A stretch of 64,000 nt of DNA, from the NCBI RefSeq assembly GCF_039530225.1, contig NZ_BAAAOH010000001.1, positions 3,658,001-3,722,000 of the forward strand, given 5' to 3'. Source of the stretch: Microbacterium pumilum (lineage in GTDB: Bacteria > Actinomycetota > Actinomycetes > Actinomycetales > Microbacteriaceae). The notes under the pieces are model-generated. The model saw nothing but the letters and a program-made list of their open reading frames with translations. It ran no database searches and was not told the origin of the DNA. Of this stretch, positions 53,176-62,199 are shown in pieces. Position 1 is the first letter of the stretch; each line of letters begins with the position of its first letter. Position numbers and translations under genes: made by a program.

Positions 53176-54623
53176 TAGTTCTCCTTAGAGCTGACGGGCG
53201 CATCGGCAAGAGCCCAGTGCGTGCCGTCGGCGGTGTCTTCGAGGGCGATGCCGGCCGCCGCGATCGCGTCGCGGATGCGGTCGGCCGCCGCCCAGTCCTT
53301 CGCGGCGCGCGCATCGGCCCGCTGCGTGATCATTGTCTGCACCAGCGCGTCGAGGGCGGAAGCCTCGGCCGTGGACTCCGCAGTTCGCCAGTGCGGGTCG
53401 AGCGGGTCGATTCCGAGGATGCCGGTCATGATCGCGACATCCGTGAACGCCGACAGTGTCGCCTCGCGCTCGCCGGTCTCGAGCGCGGTGTTGCCGTCTC
53501 GCACGCGCTCGTGCAGCACGGCGAGAGCCTGCGGCACGCCGAGGTCGTCGTCCATCGCGGCCGCGAAGCGTGCCGGGACCGAGCCGTCGATGTGCAGATC
53601 GCCGGTTTCGTCCTGGAGTGCCCGGATCGCGCGCTGCAGGAACCCACGGATGCGGTTCAGCGCCGCATCCGCCTCTTCGAACGACGAGTCTGTGATGTCG
53701 AGGCTCGAGCGGTAGTGCGCCGCGGCGAGCGCGTAGCGCACGACGAGCGGATCGTGTCGGGCAAGCACGTCCTCGGCCAGCCAGAAGTTGCCGAGCGACT
53801 TCGACATCTTCTGATCGCCGACCGTGACGAGACCGTTGTGCACCCAGTAGCGGGCGAACGGGTCGCCGGTCGCAGTGGACTGGGCGAGCTCGTTCTCGTG
53901 GTGCGGAAAGCGCAGGTCGAGTCCGCCGCCGTGGATATCGAACTCGGGCCCCAGGTAGCGGCGCGACATGGCCGAGCACTCGATGTGCCAGCCCGGCCGT
54001 CCCGCTCCCCACGGCGATGTCCAGGTCGCCGACGCGGGCTCGCCCGCCTTGGAGCCCTTCCAGAGCGCGAAGTCGCGGGGGTCGCGCTTACCGCGCGGAT
54101 CCGCATCCTCCGCGGGCTCCATCGCATCCAGCGACTGCCGCGTCAGATCGCCATAGGACGACCATGAGCGCACGTCGAAGTACACGTCACCGATTCCGGT
54201 CCCTGAGCCTGTCGAAGGATAGGCATGCCCTGCCTCGATCAGTCGCGTGATGAGCTCCTGCATCTGCGGGATCGACGCGGTGGCGCGGGGCTCATAGGTC
54301 GGCGGGCGGATGCCGATAGCCGCATACGCGCGCGAGAACTCCAGCTCCATCCGATACGCGAGCGCCCACCAGGGCTCTGCCTGCGTCGCGTTGACGAGCA
54401 CCTTGTCGTCGATGTCTGTGACATTGCGCACGAAGGTCACGCGCCCGTGGCGGGTTTCGAGCCAGCGGCGCAGGATGTCGAAGCTCAAAGCGCCGCGCAG
54501 ATGCCCGATGTGCGGGCCCGACTGCACGGTGGGTCCACAGACATAGATCGTGACGTTCTCGGGATCGAGGGGCACGAAGTCGCGCAATGCCTGCGCCTTG
54601 GTGTCGTAAAGCCGAACTGTCAC
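53175..54623 (-). CDS. cysS: Cysteinyl-tRNA synthetase
   Basis: The 482-residue class I synthetase has the HIGH motif as PHIGHLRG near residue 37, the zinc ligands at [16 protein letters not shown] and HHENE, and KMSKSLGNF near 270. Between HAY and GDVYFDV (about residues 137-147) it carries PSTGSGTGI, encoded by a family-B repeat, where most CysS proteins have only a few residues. The start is GTG 54623: a -10 TAGGCT (54630-54635) ends 6 nt upstream, so the cysS-rlmB mRNA is probably leaderless. Confidence 0.96.
   Translation of the reverse strand: MTVRLYDTKAQALRDFVPLDPENVTIYVCGPTVQSGPHIGHLRGALSFDILRRWLETRHGRVTFVRNVTDIDDKVLVNATQAEPWWALAYRMELEFSRAYAAIGIRPPTYEPRATASIPQMQELITRLIEAGHAYPSTGSGTGIGDVYFDVRSWSSYGDLTRQSLDAMEPAEDADPRGKRDPRDFALWKGSKAGEPASATWTSPWGAGRPGWHIECSAMSRRYLGPEFDIHGGGLDLRFPHHENELAQSTATGDPFARYWVHNGLVTVGDQKMSKSLGNFWLAEDVLARHDPLVVRYALAAAHYRSSLDITDSSFEEADAALNRIRGFLQRAIRALQDETGDLHIDGSVPARFAAAMDDDLGVPQALAVLHERVRDGNTALETGEREATLSAFTDVAIMTGILGIDPLDPHWRTAESTAEASALDALVQTMITQRADARAAKDWAAADRIRDAIAAAGIALEDTADGTHWALADAPVSSKEN
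54195..54219. repeat. Family-B repeat copy in frame in cysS
   Basis: TCCGGTCCCTGAGCCTGTCG followed by AAGGA closely matches the intergenic copy at 52128-52150 in inverse orientation. It reads as PSTGSGTG in CysS. Confidence 0.8.
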
Positions 54624-54629
54624 CGCACC

Positions 54630-54679
54630 AGCCTACCGGCGGGGCATCGGCCGAACCTGTGCGACGGAGGCGCTAGAAC
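54630..54679. promoter_or_regulatory. Divergent leaderless -10 boxes of cysS and the EamA gene
   Basis: TAGGCT on the minus strand (54630-54635) is 6 nt from the cysS GTG at 54623. TAGAAC on the plus strand (54674-54679) is 6 nt from the EamA GTG at 54686. Neither gene has a ribosome-binding site. Confidence 0.7.
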
Positions 54680-54685
54680 TGTAGG

Positions 54686-55618
54686 GTGCTCCACGTCCTC
54701 GCCGTCCTCGCGGCCGCCATGCTGTTCGGAACGACGGGCACCGCCCAGGCTCTCGGCCCCGAGGGCACCACCCCGCTGTCGATCGGGGTGATGCGCATGG
54801 TGATCGGCGGCACCGGACTCGCGATCTTCGCCTTCCTCCTGGCCTGGCGGCATGCCCGCCTCCGCGCCGCGGATGCACCACGGCCGGGCTTCGGCATCCG
54901 CCCCTTCTCGCTCATGGTGCTGACCGGCATCTGCATCGTGATCTACCAGCCGCTCTTCTTCCTCGGCACCGCCCGCAACGGCGTCGCCGTCGGCACCGTC
55001 GTGGCACTCGGGTCGGCGCCGATTCTCGCCGGTCTGCTCGAGTGGGCGCTCACCAGACGCGTGCCCTCGGCGACCTGGATGCTCGCCACCACCCTCGCCA
55101 CGGTCGGCGTCGTGCTGCTCGGCTTCGGCGGCGAGGCCGGTGGCACGGGGGGCAGCGATCCGATCGGCATCCTCAGCTCGATCGGCGCCGGTGCATCGTT
55201 CGCGGTGATCGCGAACGCTCAGCGACGACTCCTGGATGCCGGGTGGGACCCGTTCACGGTCGTCGGAGGGATGGGGGCCAGCGCTGCCGTGCTGTCGGCG
55301 ATCATCCTGCCCTTCGTCGACGTCGCGTGGCTTGCGACCCCAGCGGGTCTCATCATGGCGCTCTGGCTCGGCATCGCCACCATCGCCATCGCCTACGTGC
55401 TCTTCACATGGGGCCTGAGCGGTCTCACCGCGGCCACGGCCGCCACCCTCACCCTCGGCGAACCGCTCACGGCCAGCATCCTGGGCATCACGGTGCTCGA
55501 CGAGCGGCTCTCAGCCCTCGCGATCCTCGGCCTCATCGTGCTCGCAGCGGGTCTCGCGCTGCTCGCGTGGGGGTCCCGATCACCACGGGATCCGCAGCCG
55601 TTCGCGCTCGAAGGGTGA
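54686..55618 (+). CDS. EamA-family DMT transporter
   Basis: The 310-residue membrane protein has ten hydrophobic segments in two EamA repeats (AAAMLFGTTGTAQAL and SSIGAGASFAVIANAQRRLL) with the C-terminal motif LTLGEPLTASILG. It probably exports or imports metabolites or amino acids; the substrate is unknown. The GTG at 54686 is supported by a leaderless -10 box. It is divergent from cysS. Confidence 0.92.
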   Translation: MLHVLAVLAAAMLFGTTGTAQALGPEGTTPLSIGVMRMVIGGTGLAIFAFLLAWRHARLRAADAPRPGFGIRPFSLMVLTGICIVIYQPLFFLGTARNGVAVGTVVALGSAPILAGLLEWALTRRVPSATWMLATTLATVGVVLLGFGGEAGGTGGSDPIGILSSIGAGASFAVIANAQRRLLDAGWDPFTVVGGMGASAAVLSAIILPFVDVAWLATPAGLIMALWLGIATIAIAYVLFTWGLSGLTAATAATLTLGEPLTASILGITVLDERLSALAILGLIVLAAGLALLAWGSRSPRDPQPFALEG

Positions 55619-55657
55619 CCCCGGCCACCCTCTCCGTCGTGCGACACTGACAGCGCG

Positions 55658-56125
55658 ATGAACAGCCCCGTAGAGATCCACGTCGACGACCTGAGCGGCG
55701 AGACCACGCTCGCACTCATCACCGCCCACCTCGCCGGCATGCACGACACGTCGCCGCCCGAGAGCGTCCACGCGCTCGACATCGATGGGCTGCGGCATCC
55801 GGCCATCACATTCTGGTCCGCGTGGGTCGACGGCGAGCTCGCCGGGATCGGAGCACTCAAGAGGCTGGACGCAGAACGCGGCGAGCTCAAGTCCATGCGC
55901 GTGGACGACCGCTTCCTCGGCCGTGGCGTGGGCCGCGCGATTCTGCGGCACATCGTCGTCCATGCGCGCGAGAACGGGCTGACGAGCCTGTGGCTCGAGA
56001 CCGGCTCGACGCCGGAGTTCCTTCCCGCTCTGCGGCTCTACGAGAGCGAAGGCTTCGTGCGCTGCGGCCCGTTCGAGGACTACTCGCTCGATCCGTTCTC
56101 GGTGTTCCTCACGCGCACGCTCTGA
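55658..56125 (+). CDS. GNAT-family N-acetyltransferase
   Basis: The 155-residue protein has the GNAT core: strand GELAGIGALKRL, then LKSMRVDDRFLGRGVGRAIL with the acetyl-CoA pyrophosphate loop (RxxGxG/A type) near residue 88, and LYESEGFVRCGPFEDY at the C-terminus. The family includes YsnE/PhnO-like enzymes of small molecules and peptides. It follows the EamA gene by 39 bp on the same strand. Confidence 0.9.
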   Translation: MNSPVEIHVDDLSGETTLALITAHLAGMHDTSPPESVHALDIDGLRHPAITFWSAWVDGELAGIGALKRLDAERGELKSMRVDDRFLGRGVGRAILRHIVVHARENGLTSLWLETGSTPEFLPALRLYESEGFVRCGPFEDYSLDPFSVFLTRTL

Positions 56126-56136
56126 AAGGTCCGACC

Positions 56137-57342
56137 TCACGCCGGAATGACCAGCGCGACGGCGAATGCCGCAACGCCCTCGCCTCGGCCGGTGAAGCCG
56201 AGCGCGTCGGTGGTGGTCGCCGACACCGACACGGATGCACCGCCGAGCGCGGCCGACAACACGGCCTCTGCCTCACCGCGGCGCGTCGAGAATCGCGGCC
56301 GATTCGCCTGAACCTGCACCGACACGTTGCCGACCCGCCATCCGGCCTCGCCCAGGAGTCCGAGCGTCCGGCCGAGGAACACGTCGGCATGCGCGCCGGC
56401 GTACTCGGGATGATCGGTGCCGAAATGGGTTCCGATGTCGCCGAGGCCGGCCGCGGCGAGCAGGGCGTCGACGATCGCGTGGGCGACGGCGTCGCCATCC
56501 GAGTGGCCCGAGAGCGCGGGCTCTCCCGGCCACTCCAGGCCGGCCAGCCACAGCGACCCTTCGCCGCCGAAGCCGTGGACGTCGGTGCCGAGCCCCACAC
56601 GAGGATTGGCGGGGCGCGCGTCGAGACCGATCGACACCGGAGCGAGCGGGCTGGTCGCGACGAGCGACCGTGCCCTTTCGAGGTCAGCAGGTGTCGTGAT
56701 CTTGAACGAGCGAGGATCACCCGCCACAACGAACACGCCGTGGCCGGCAGCGCCCACCAGGGCCGCGTCGTCGGTGAATTCGCGATCGGCGCCGCGGTAG
56801 GCGGCATCCAGGATGTCGCGACGGAAGCCCTGCGGGGTCTGCGCCGCCGCCAGCTCGTCGCGGTCGACGGCGTGCAGCACCTCGGTATCGGTGACGCGCT
56901 TGATCGTGTCGACGACGGGGAGCACCGGCAGGGCACCGTCACGGCCGGAGTCGATCGTGGCGATCACCCGCTCGAAGACCGCGGGCGGTGTGAGCGCCCT
57001 CGCTGCGTCGTGGACGAGCACGATCTCGACATCGGCCCACAGTGCCGCGAGACCGCTCGCCACGGATGCCTGGCGCGTGTCTCCGCCGGTGACGACCGAG
57101 ACGAGGTCACGGCGGTCGCCTGCGGCTTCGAGGGCCTCAGTCAGCGCATCGCCCTCGCGCCCCCGCGGCGCGACGATGACGACCTGAGCCTCCGGCGCCG
57201 CGAACACCCGCGTGAGCGCGTGGCGCAGAATCGTGTGCTCGTCTATGCCGACGAAGGCCTTGGGCCCGCCGGCTCCGAGACGTTCACCGGATCCCGCCGC
57301 TACGACGATGACCGCGATACGAGGGACCGGCGTGATGCTCAC
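56137..57342 (-). CDS. ispDF: Bifunctional IspD/IspF of the MEP isoprenoid pathway
   Basis: The 401-residue fusion has IspD at about 1-235 ([39 protein letters not shown]) and IspF at about 245-401 ([31 protein letters not shown]). It converts MEP to CDP-ME and CDP-ME-2-phosphate to MEcDP. IspF metal ligands Asp and His in TDVH and the Asp/His set in HSDGD are present. The start GTG 57342 follows a -10 TAGCGT (57349-57354) by 6 nt. The carD gene ends 26 bp upstream on the same strand, the usual actinobacterial arrangement. Confidence 0.96.
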   Translation of the reverse strand: MSITPVPRIAVIVVAAGSGERLGAGGPKAFVGIDEHTILRHALTRVFAAPEAQVVIVAPRGREGDALTEALEAAGDRRDLVSVVTGGDTRQASVASGLAALWADVEIVLVHDAARALTPPAVFERVIATIDSGRDGALPVLPVVDTIKRVTDTEVLHAVDRDELAAAQTPQGFRRDILDAAYRGADREFTDDAALVGAAGHGVFVVAGDPRSFKITTPADLERARSLVATSPLAPVSIGLDARPANPRVGLGTDVHGFGGEGSLWLAGLEWPGEPALSGHSDGDAVAHAIVDALLAAAGLGDIGTHFGTDHPEYAGAHADVFLGRTLGLLGEAGWRVGNVSVQVQANRPRFSTRRGEAEAVLSAALGGASVSVSATTTDALGFTGRGEGVAAFAVALVIPA

Positions 57343-57368
57343 GGCAACACGCTACCGGGCTTGCCGAG

Positions 57369-57851
57369 TCAGCTGGCCAGGACCTCGTCGAGGATGACGC
57401 CGGCGTGCTCTTCGTCCGTCTTCTCGGCGAGCGCGAGCTCGGAGATGAGGATCTGCTTCGCCTTCGCGAGCATGCGCTTCTCACCAGCGGAGAGCCCGCG
57501 ATCCTGATCGCGGCGCCACAGGTCGCGGACGACCTCGCTCACCTTGATGACATCTCCGGAAGCGAGCTTCTCGAGGTTCGCCTTGTAGCGGCGCGACCAG
57601 TTGGTCGGCTCCTCGGTGAAGGGTGCTCGCAGCACCTCGAAGACGCGCTCGAGGCCCTCTTTTCCGATCACATCGCGCACACCGACCAGGTCGACGTTGT
57701 CGGCCGGAACCTCGATCGTCAGGTCTCCCTGGGTGACGCGGAGTTTGAGATAGACCTTCTCTTCACCTTTGATGACTCGGGTCTTCACTTCCGCGATCGT
57801 TGCGGCCCCGTGATGGGGGTAAACGACCGTTTCGCCAACCTCAAAAAGCAT
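57369..57851 (-). CDS. carD: CarD, RNA polymerase-binding transcription regulator
   Basis: The 160-residue protein has the N-terminal Tudor-like RNAP beta-binding domain ([38 protein letters not shown]) and the C-terminal helical DNA-binding domain with the tryptophan that supports open complexes ([22 protein letters not shown]). It stabilises the promoter open complex and is essential in mycobacteria. ATG 57851 is chosen because the domain starts at MLFEVG and GAAAGGAC lies upstream. Confidence 0.97.
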   Translation of the reverse strand: MLFEVGETVVYPHHGAATIAEVKTRVIKGEEKVYLKLRVTQGDLTIEVPADNVDLVGVRDVIGKEGLERVFEVLRAPFTEEPTNWSRRYKANLEKLASGDVIKVSEVVRDLWRRDQDRGLSAGEKRMLAKAKQILISELALAEKTDEEHAGVILDEVLAS

Positions 57852-57994
57852 GGAGTTATGTCCTTTCGGCAACCTCCAGGATACCACAGGGGACATACGC
57901 TAAAGTTCTCCGCCCCACCCTTGGGCCGCTCCTCGCTCAGGCGCGCGCGTCCCCTAGACTGAGCGGGATGCCGTCGTCCGTCCTGGGAGGATCC

Positions 57995-58531
57995 GTGACC
58001 TTCATACACCGCACCCCTGGCGCGGCACTCACCGCGAGGCCCACGCGCCTCATCGCAACCGTCGCCGTCGGTGCCGCGCTCGCGCTGGGAACCACCGGTT
58101 GCAGCATGATCTCGCCGCAGTCCACGACGATCACGTATTCGGCCGCCGAAGGCGTCAACATCCACGGTTCCGGTCCCCTCGAAGTGCGGAACGCCTTCAT
58201 CGTGGCGACCTCGGACGGTCGGGACGGCAACTTCGTGGCCGCGATCGTGAACCAGACCGATCAGTCCGAGACGCTTCACCTCGAGTTCGGTGAGGGCGCA
58301 TCCTCGATCGAGAAGACCATCCGCGTACCTGCGAACACCGTCGTGAGCCTGGGCACCGCAGACACCGAGCCGCTGCTCCTCGAAGGGATCGATACCCTGC
58401 CGGGTGCCGACATCCCGGGGTACTTCCAATCCGGCGATGCCGAAGGCGTGCTGCAGTCGGTTCCCGTCCTCGACGGCGAGCTCAGCTACCTGGCAGACCT
58501 CGTACCCACGCCGGTCGAGACCAGCGACTGA
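57995..58531 (+). CDS. Putative lipoprotein of unknown function
   Basis: The protein of about 178 residues has a lipoprotein-type signal ending ALALGTTGCSM, so it is predicted to be anchored outside the membrane at the cysteine near residue 37. The mature part has VNIHGSGPLEVRNAFIVATSDG and LLLEGIDTLPGADIPGYF, consistent with a small beta-sandwich. I do not recognise a named family. The GTG at 57995 has a perfect GGGAGGATCC site; an ATG at 57968 sits 7 nt after a TAGACT -10 box and is an alternative leaderless start. It is divergent from carD and converges on regX3. Confidence 0.82.
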   Translation: MTFIHRTPGAALTARPTRLIATVAVGAALALGTTGCSMISPQSTTITYSAAEGVNIHGSGPLEVRNAFIVATSDGRDGNFVAAIVNQTDQSETLHLEFGEGASSIEKTIRVPANTVVSLGTADTEPLLLEGIDTLPGADIPGYFQSGDAEGVLQSVPVLDGELSYLADLVPTPVETSD

Positions 58532-58555
58532 CGACCGGCGGGGCGGCGGCCGGGG

Positions 58556-59239
58556 TCACGCCTCGAAGCGATACCCCAGCCCGCGAACCGTGACCAGCAT
58601 GGACGGCTCGCTCGGGTTGGCCTCGATGCGCGATCGGATCCGCTTGATGTGCACGTCGAGCGTCTTGGTGTCGCCGAAGTAGTCGCTCCCCCACACCCGG
58701 TCGATGAGCTGGCCACGCGTGAGCACGCGGCCGGCGTTGCGCATGAGCACTTCCAAAAGCTCGAATTCCTTGAGCGGCATGCTGATCTCCGAGCCCTCGA
58801 CGGCGACGGTGTGGCGATCGATGTCGAGCAGCACGCGCCCGCTCTCGAGGACGCGGTCGTCGAGATCGGACTCACCCTGCGACTGACGACGCATCACGGC
58901 GCGCATCCGCGCGAGCAGCTCGCGCGACGAGTAGGGCTTCGTGACGTAGTCGTCGGCCCCGAGTTCGAGTCCCACGACGATATCGACCTCGGAGTCCTTC
59001 GCCGTCAGCATGATGATCGGCACGCCCGAATTCATCCGCACCTGGCGGCATACCTCGGTGCCCGGCATCCCCGGCAGCATCAGGTCGAGCAGGATGATGT
59101 CGGCTCCGCGCTCGCGGAACGCCGCGAGCGCTGCGGGCCCGTCCTCTGCGATCTCCACCTCATATGCCTCGCGGCGCAGGAGGTAGGCGAGCGGGTCGGC
59201 GAGATCCGGCTCGTCCTCGACGATCAGGACGCGGGTCAT
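58556..59239 (-). CDS. regX3: RegX3-type phosphate response regulator
   Basis: The 227-residue OmpR-type regulator has Asp9, Glu10, phospho-acceptor Asp52 (IILLDLMLPG), TAKDSE and YVTKPYSSREL, then a winged helix (FELLEVLMRNAGRVLTRGQLID, VRGLGYRFEA). With the SenX3-like kinase overlapping it by 4 nt and phoU divergent, it is the Pho-type system RegX3. It probably activates phosphate-uptake genes under phosphate limitation. Confidence 0.94.
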   Translation of the reverse strand: MTRVLIVEDEPDLADPLAYLLRREAYEVEIAEDGPAALAAFRERGADIILLDLMLPGMPGTEVCRQVRMNSGVPIIMLTAKDSEVDIVVGLELGADDYVTKPYSSRELLARMRAVMRRQSQGESDLDDRVLESGRVLLDIDRHTVAVEGSEISMPLKEFELLEVLMRNAGRVLTRGQLIDRVWGSDYFGDTKTLDVHIKRIRSRIEANPSEPSMLVTVRGLGYRFEA

Positions 59240-60462
59240 ACGGTGTCTCCGTTCGTGGATACTGCTCGCGGCGCTTTGGCCGCGGATTGCCGCGGCTTGT
59301 TGCGCTTGCGCTTGGGTTTGGGCTGCACCTGATCCGGCGGAGCGTCGCTCTGCGGGAGGCGGATCGTGAAGGTCGAGCCGCGGCCGGGGCGCGACCACAG
59401 CACGACTTCCCCGCCATGGCGCTGTACCGCATGCTTCACGATCGACAGGCCGAGTCCGGATCCGCCGGTGCGACGGGATCGCGCCTGGTCGGCGCGATAG
59501 AACCGCTCGAACACCCGGTCCTGATCTCCCTCGGCGATGCCGATTCCACGGTCGGCGACGGCGATCTCGACGACGCCGTCCACGACTTTCACGCCGACCC
59601 CGACGCTGGATCCCTTCGGCGAGTAGGCGATGGCGTTCGCAACGAGATTTCCCACGGCCTCGCCGAGGACTTGCGCATCGCCGCGCACGTACATGCCGCG
59701 CGTCCCACCCCGCACCACCTCGACGCCCGCCGAGTCGGCCAGGATGGCGTGGGCCTCGACCGCCGAAGCGACGATCTCGTCGACGGAGACCACCCGCTCT
59801 TCGGTGAGCTCGTCGGCGGACTGCAGCCGCGAGAGGTTCATGATGCGCGAAGTCAGCAGCGCGAGACGGGATGCCTCGGCGGTCAGCCGGGCGGCGAAGA
59901 TGCGGACCTGGGGCGGATCGTCGGCGGCGGATTCGATCGCCTCGGCGAGGAGGCTCACCGCGCCGACGGGCGTCTTCAGTTCGTGGCTCGTGTTCGCGAC
60001 GAAGTCCCGCCGCATCTGCTGCACGCGCTCGCGCTCGGTGATGTCGCGGATCACGAGAAGGGTGAGTCGTGGTGAGATGCGCGATGCGCGCACCACCACG
60101 AGGCGCGGCTCCGCCGGGGGCGCCCCTCGCTGCAGTCGCAGGGTCGAGGTCGCCGGCGCGTCGGATGTGCGGACGGTCCTCGCGACTTCGCGAAGATCGC
60201 CTGTCGGGAGCGCCGAACCCTCGGTGAGGCTGAAGGGAAGCGCCGCGGAGGATGCCGCGAGCACCGTGAACGATGCATCGATGACGACGGCTGCGTCATC
60301 CATTCCGTGAAGCACTTCGCGGACGCCCTCAGGGATGTCGAGCGACGTATGCGCACGCACCTTGTCGCGTGCCCGCAACGAGGCGACGATGACGGCCGAC
60401 AACGACCCCCCGATGATGACTCCGGCGAGGAGGGCAAGCAACGCGAGCTGCGTCCTGTCCAT
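59236..60462 (-). CDS. senX3: SenX3-type sensor histidine kinase
   Basis: The 408-residue kinase has an N-terminal membrane segment (residues 5-27), a PAS-like region (MDDAAVVIDASFTVLAAS), HisKA with FVANTSHELKTPVGAV and HATPase with LVANAIAYSPKG, DRGIGI and GGSGLGLSIVKH. A basic Lys/Pro-rich tail (PKPKRKRNKPRQ) extends it at the C-terminus. It phosphorylates RegX3. ATG 60462 has a -10 TACGCT 6 nt upstream, so the mRNA is probably leaderless. A Pho-box-like repeat lies in the shared intergenic region with phoU. Confidence 0.94.
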   Translation of the reverse strand: MDRTQLALLALLAGVIIGGSLSAVIVASLRARDKVRAHTSLDIPEGVREVLHGMDDAAVVIDASFTVLAASSAALPFSLTEGSALPTGDLREVARTVRTSDAPATSTLRLQRGAPPAEPRLVVVRASRISPRLTLLVIRDITERERVQQMRRDFVANTSHELKTPVGAVSLLAEAIESAADDPPQVRIFAARLTAEASRLALLTSRIMNLSRLQSADELTEERVVSVDEIVASAVEAHAILADSAGVEVVRGGTRGMYVRGDAQVLGEAVGNLVANAIAYSPKGSSVGVGVKVVDGVVEIAVADRGIGIAEGDQDRVFERFYRADQARSRRTGGSGLGLSIVKHAVQRHGGEVVLWSRPGRGSTFTIRLPQSDAPPDQVQPKPKRKRNKPRQSAAKAPRAVSTNGDTV

Positions 60463-60533
60463 GGCACCAGCGTAGACGGGCTCACGGCGGCGAACCTGAC
60501 CACTCGGAGCCTCCGGCATGTGTGCGCACTACT

Positions 60534-60566
60534 ATTCACCGCGGGGGCACTGTCCGTTAACCTTCG
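60534..60566 (+). promoter_or_regulatory. PHO-box-like 11-bp direct repeats upstream of phoU
   Basis: ATTCACC (60534-60540) and GTTAACC (60556-60562) are exactly 22 bp apart, two helical turns, with a degenerate GGGCACT (60545-60551) in between. This fits the 11-bp-period GTTCACC repeats bound by PhoP/RegX3-type regulators. It would let RegX3 act on phoU and possibly on its own operon. Confidence 0.65.
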
Positions 60567-60628
60567 GTGGCGACAATCGCCTGGGTCGCGAGGGTCATGC
60601 CTGTCCCTGGATCAGGAAAGGTGCTGCA

Positions 60629-61306
60629 ATGCGCGAAGTGTTCCATCAGTCGCTCGAGGACGTGCAAGTCCGTCTCGTCGAGATCGCCGACCTCGTCACG
60701 ATCGCCATCGACAAGGCGACGCGCGCGTTCAGCTCGAGCGACATCGCGCTCGCCGAAGAGGTCATCGAGGCCGACGCGATCATCGACGAGAAGGCCATCG
60801 CCCTCGACGAGCTGGCGATCGAGATCCTTGCTCGTCAGCAGCCGGTCGCACGCGATCTGCGGATCGTGGTGAGCGCGCTGCGCATCAGTGCGTCGCTCGA
60901 GCGGATGGGTGACATCGCCGAGCACATCGCGCAGCTCACGCGCATGCGCTTCCCCGAGCGGGCGATTCCCAAGGGACTCAAGTCGACGTTCACCAAGATG
61001 GGTGAACTCGACGTCGATGTGGCACGCCAGCTCACTGAGCTGCTGCGCACCCAGGATCTCGCCCTCGCGGACGAGATCCGCAACAACGACGACGCGATCG
61101 ACGATCTGCACGTCAGCGTTTTCGAGAAGGTCCTGAGCGACACCTGGCAGGGCGAGGCATCGGCTACGGTCGACGCCACGCTCGCCAGCCGGTACCACGA
61201 GCGGTTCGCCGATCACGCCGTCTCGGTCGCGAAGAAGGTCCAGTACCTCGCGACCGGCGACTGGACGACCGACACCGACGCGATCGCGACCATCACGACA
61301 GCCTGA
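60629..61306 (+). CDS. phoU: Phosphate transport regulator PhoU
   Basis: The 225-residue protein has two PhoU three-helix repeats (MREVFHQSLEDVQVRLVEIADLV, LRISASLERMGDIAEHIAQL and SRYHERFADHAVSVAKKVQYL) with the metal-contacting ExxxDxxxH-type motifs. It signals phosphate status from the Pst transporter to SenX3. ATG 60629 has AGGAAAGG upstream. A terminator follows at 61325-61356. Confidence 0.96.
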   Translation: MREVFHQSLEDVQVRLVEIADLVTIAIDKATRAFSSSDIALAEEVIEADAIIDEKAIALDELAIEILARQQPVARDLRIVVSALRISASLERMGDIAEHIAQLTRMRFPERAIPKGLKSTFTKMGELDVDVARQLTELLRTQDLALADEIRNNDDAIDDLHVSVFEKVLSDTWQGEASATVDATLASRYHERFADHAVSVAKKVQYLATGDWTTDTDAIATITTA

Positions 61307-61324
61307 AGCAAGCCGGCGCGAAGG

Positions 61325-61356
61325 GATCGGATGCCTCCGGAAGGGGGCATCCGATC
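61325..61356. terminator. Bidirectional hairpin between phoU and gpmA
   Basis: GATCGGATGCC (61325-61335) pairs with GGCATCCGATC (61346-61356), followed by TTCG. It lies between convergent genes and again uses the GGATGCC motif. Confidence 0.8.
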
Positions 61357-61393
61357 TTCGTCCCACCAGATCGATGAGACCCGTCGAGTCGAC

Positions 61394-62143
61394 TTACTTG
61401 GCGCCTTGAGCAGCAACCGCAGCAGCACCGGCGGCCGCGGCATCCGGATCGAGATACTCGCCGGGACCGAGCGCGTTGAGCTCGTCATCCAGCTTGTAGA
61501 CGAGCGGGATGCCGGTCGGGATGTTCAGCTCGGCGATATCGGCGTCGCTGATGCCCTCGAGGTGCTTGACGAGTCCGCGCAGTGAATTGCCGTGTGCGGT
61601 CACCAGCACGGTCTTGCCCGAGAGCAGGTCGGGAGCGATGTCACTCTCCCAGTACGGCAGCAGCCGGTCGATCACGAGGCTGAGCGACTCGGTGCGGGGG
61701 ATCTCGCCGTCGATCCCGACGTACCGCGGGTCGTTGACCTGGCTCCACTCCGAGTCGTCGTCCAGAAGGGGCGGCGGCACGTCGAAGGAACGGCGCCACA
61801 GCATGAACTGCTCCTGGCCGAACTCCGCGAGCGTCTGCGCCTTGTCTTTGCCCTGCAGCGCGCCGTAATGGCGCTCGTTCAGGCGCCACGAGCGCTTCAC
61901 TGGAATCCACAGCCGGTCGGCGGAGTCGAGGGCGATGTCAGCGGTCTGGATCGCGCGGCTCAGCACCGAGGTGTACAGGATGTCGGGGTGCAAGCCGGCT
62001 TCGGCGAGCAGTTCGCCGCCGCGCTTGGCTTCGGCCTTGCCCTGCTCGGAGAGGCGAACATCGACCCATCCGGTGAAGAGGTTGAGCTCGTTCCATTCGC
62101 TCTGGCCATGACGGAGGAGGATCAGCGTGTGGGGCGCGGTCAT
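61394..62143 (-). CDS. gpmA: 2,3-bisphosphoglycerate-dependent phosphoglycerate mutase
   Basis: The 249-residue enzyme has the phosphohistidine loop [10 protein letters not shown] (His12), [21 protein letters not shown] and [11 protein letters not shown] near residue 180. It interconverts 3- and 2-phosphoglycerate in glycolysis. A C-terminal Ala-rich tail ([16 protein letters not shown]) is an extension beyond the core. ATG 62143 is 7 nt after a -10 TATCAT (62151-62156), so the transcript is probably leaderless; the ATG at 62152 overlaps that -10 box. Confidence 0.95.
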   Translation of the reverse strand: MTAPHTLILLRHGQSEWNELNLFTGWVDVRLSEQGKAEAKRGGELLAEAGLHPDILYTSVLSRAIQTADIALDSADRLWIPVKRSWRLNERHYGALQGKDKAQTLAEFGQEQFMLWRRSFDVPPPLLDDDSEWSQVNDPRYVGIDGEIPRTESLSLVIDRLLPYWESDIAPDLLSGKTVLVTAHGNSLRGLVKHLEGISDADIAELNIPTGIPLVYKLDDELNALGPGEYLDPDAAAAGAAAVAAQGAK

Positions 62144-62199
62144 GAGCCCCATGATAGCCACCGTGCGGCGCGCCACCCGCCTGTCATCATGGGCTCATG
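62141..62199. promoter_or_regulatory. Divergent leaderless promoters of gpmA and the methyltransferase gene
   Basis: Both -10 boxes (TATCAT on the minus strand, 62151-62156, and CATCAT on the plus strand, 62185-62190) and both start codons are part of an imperfect inverted repeat: CATGAGCCCCATGATAG and GTCATCATGGGCTCATG. The start codons are 53 bp apart. Confidence 0.7.
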
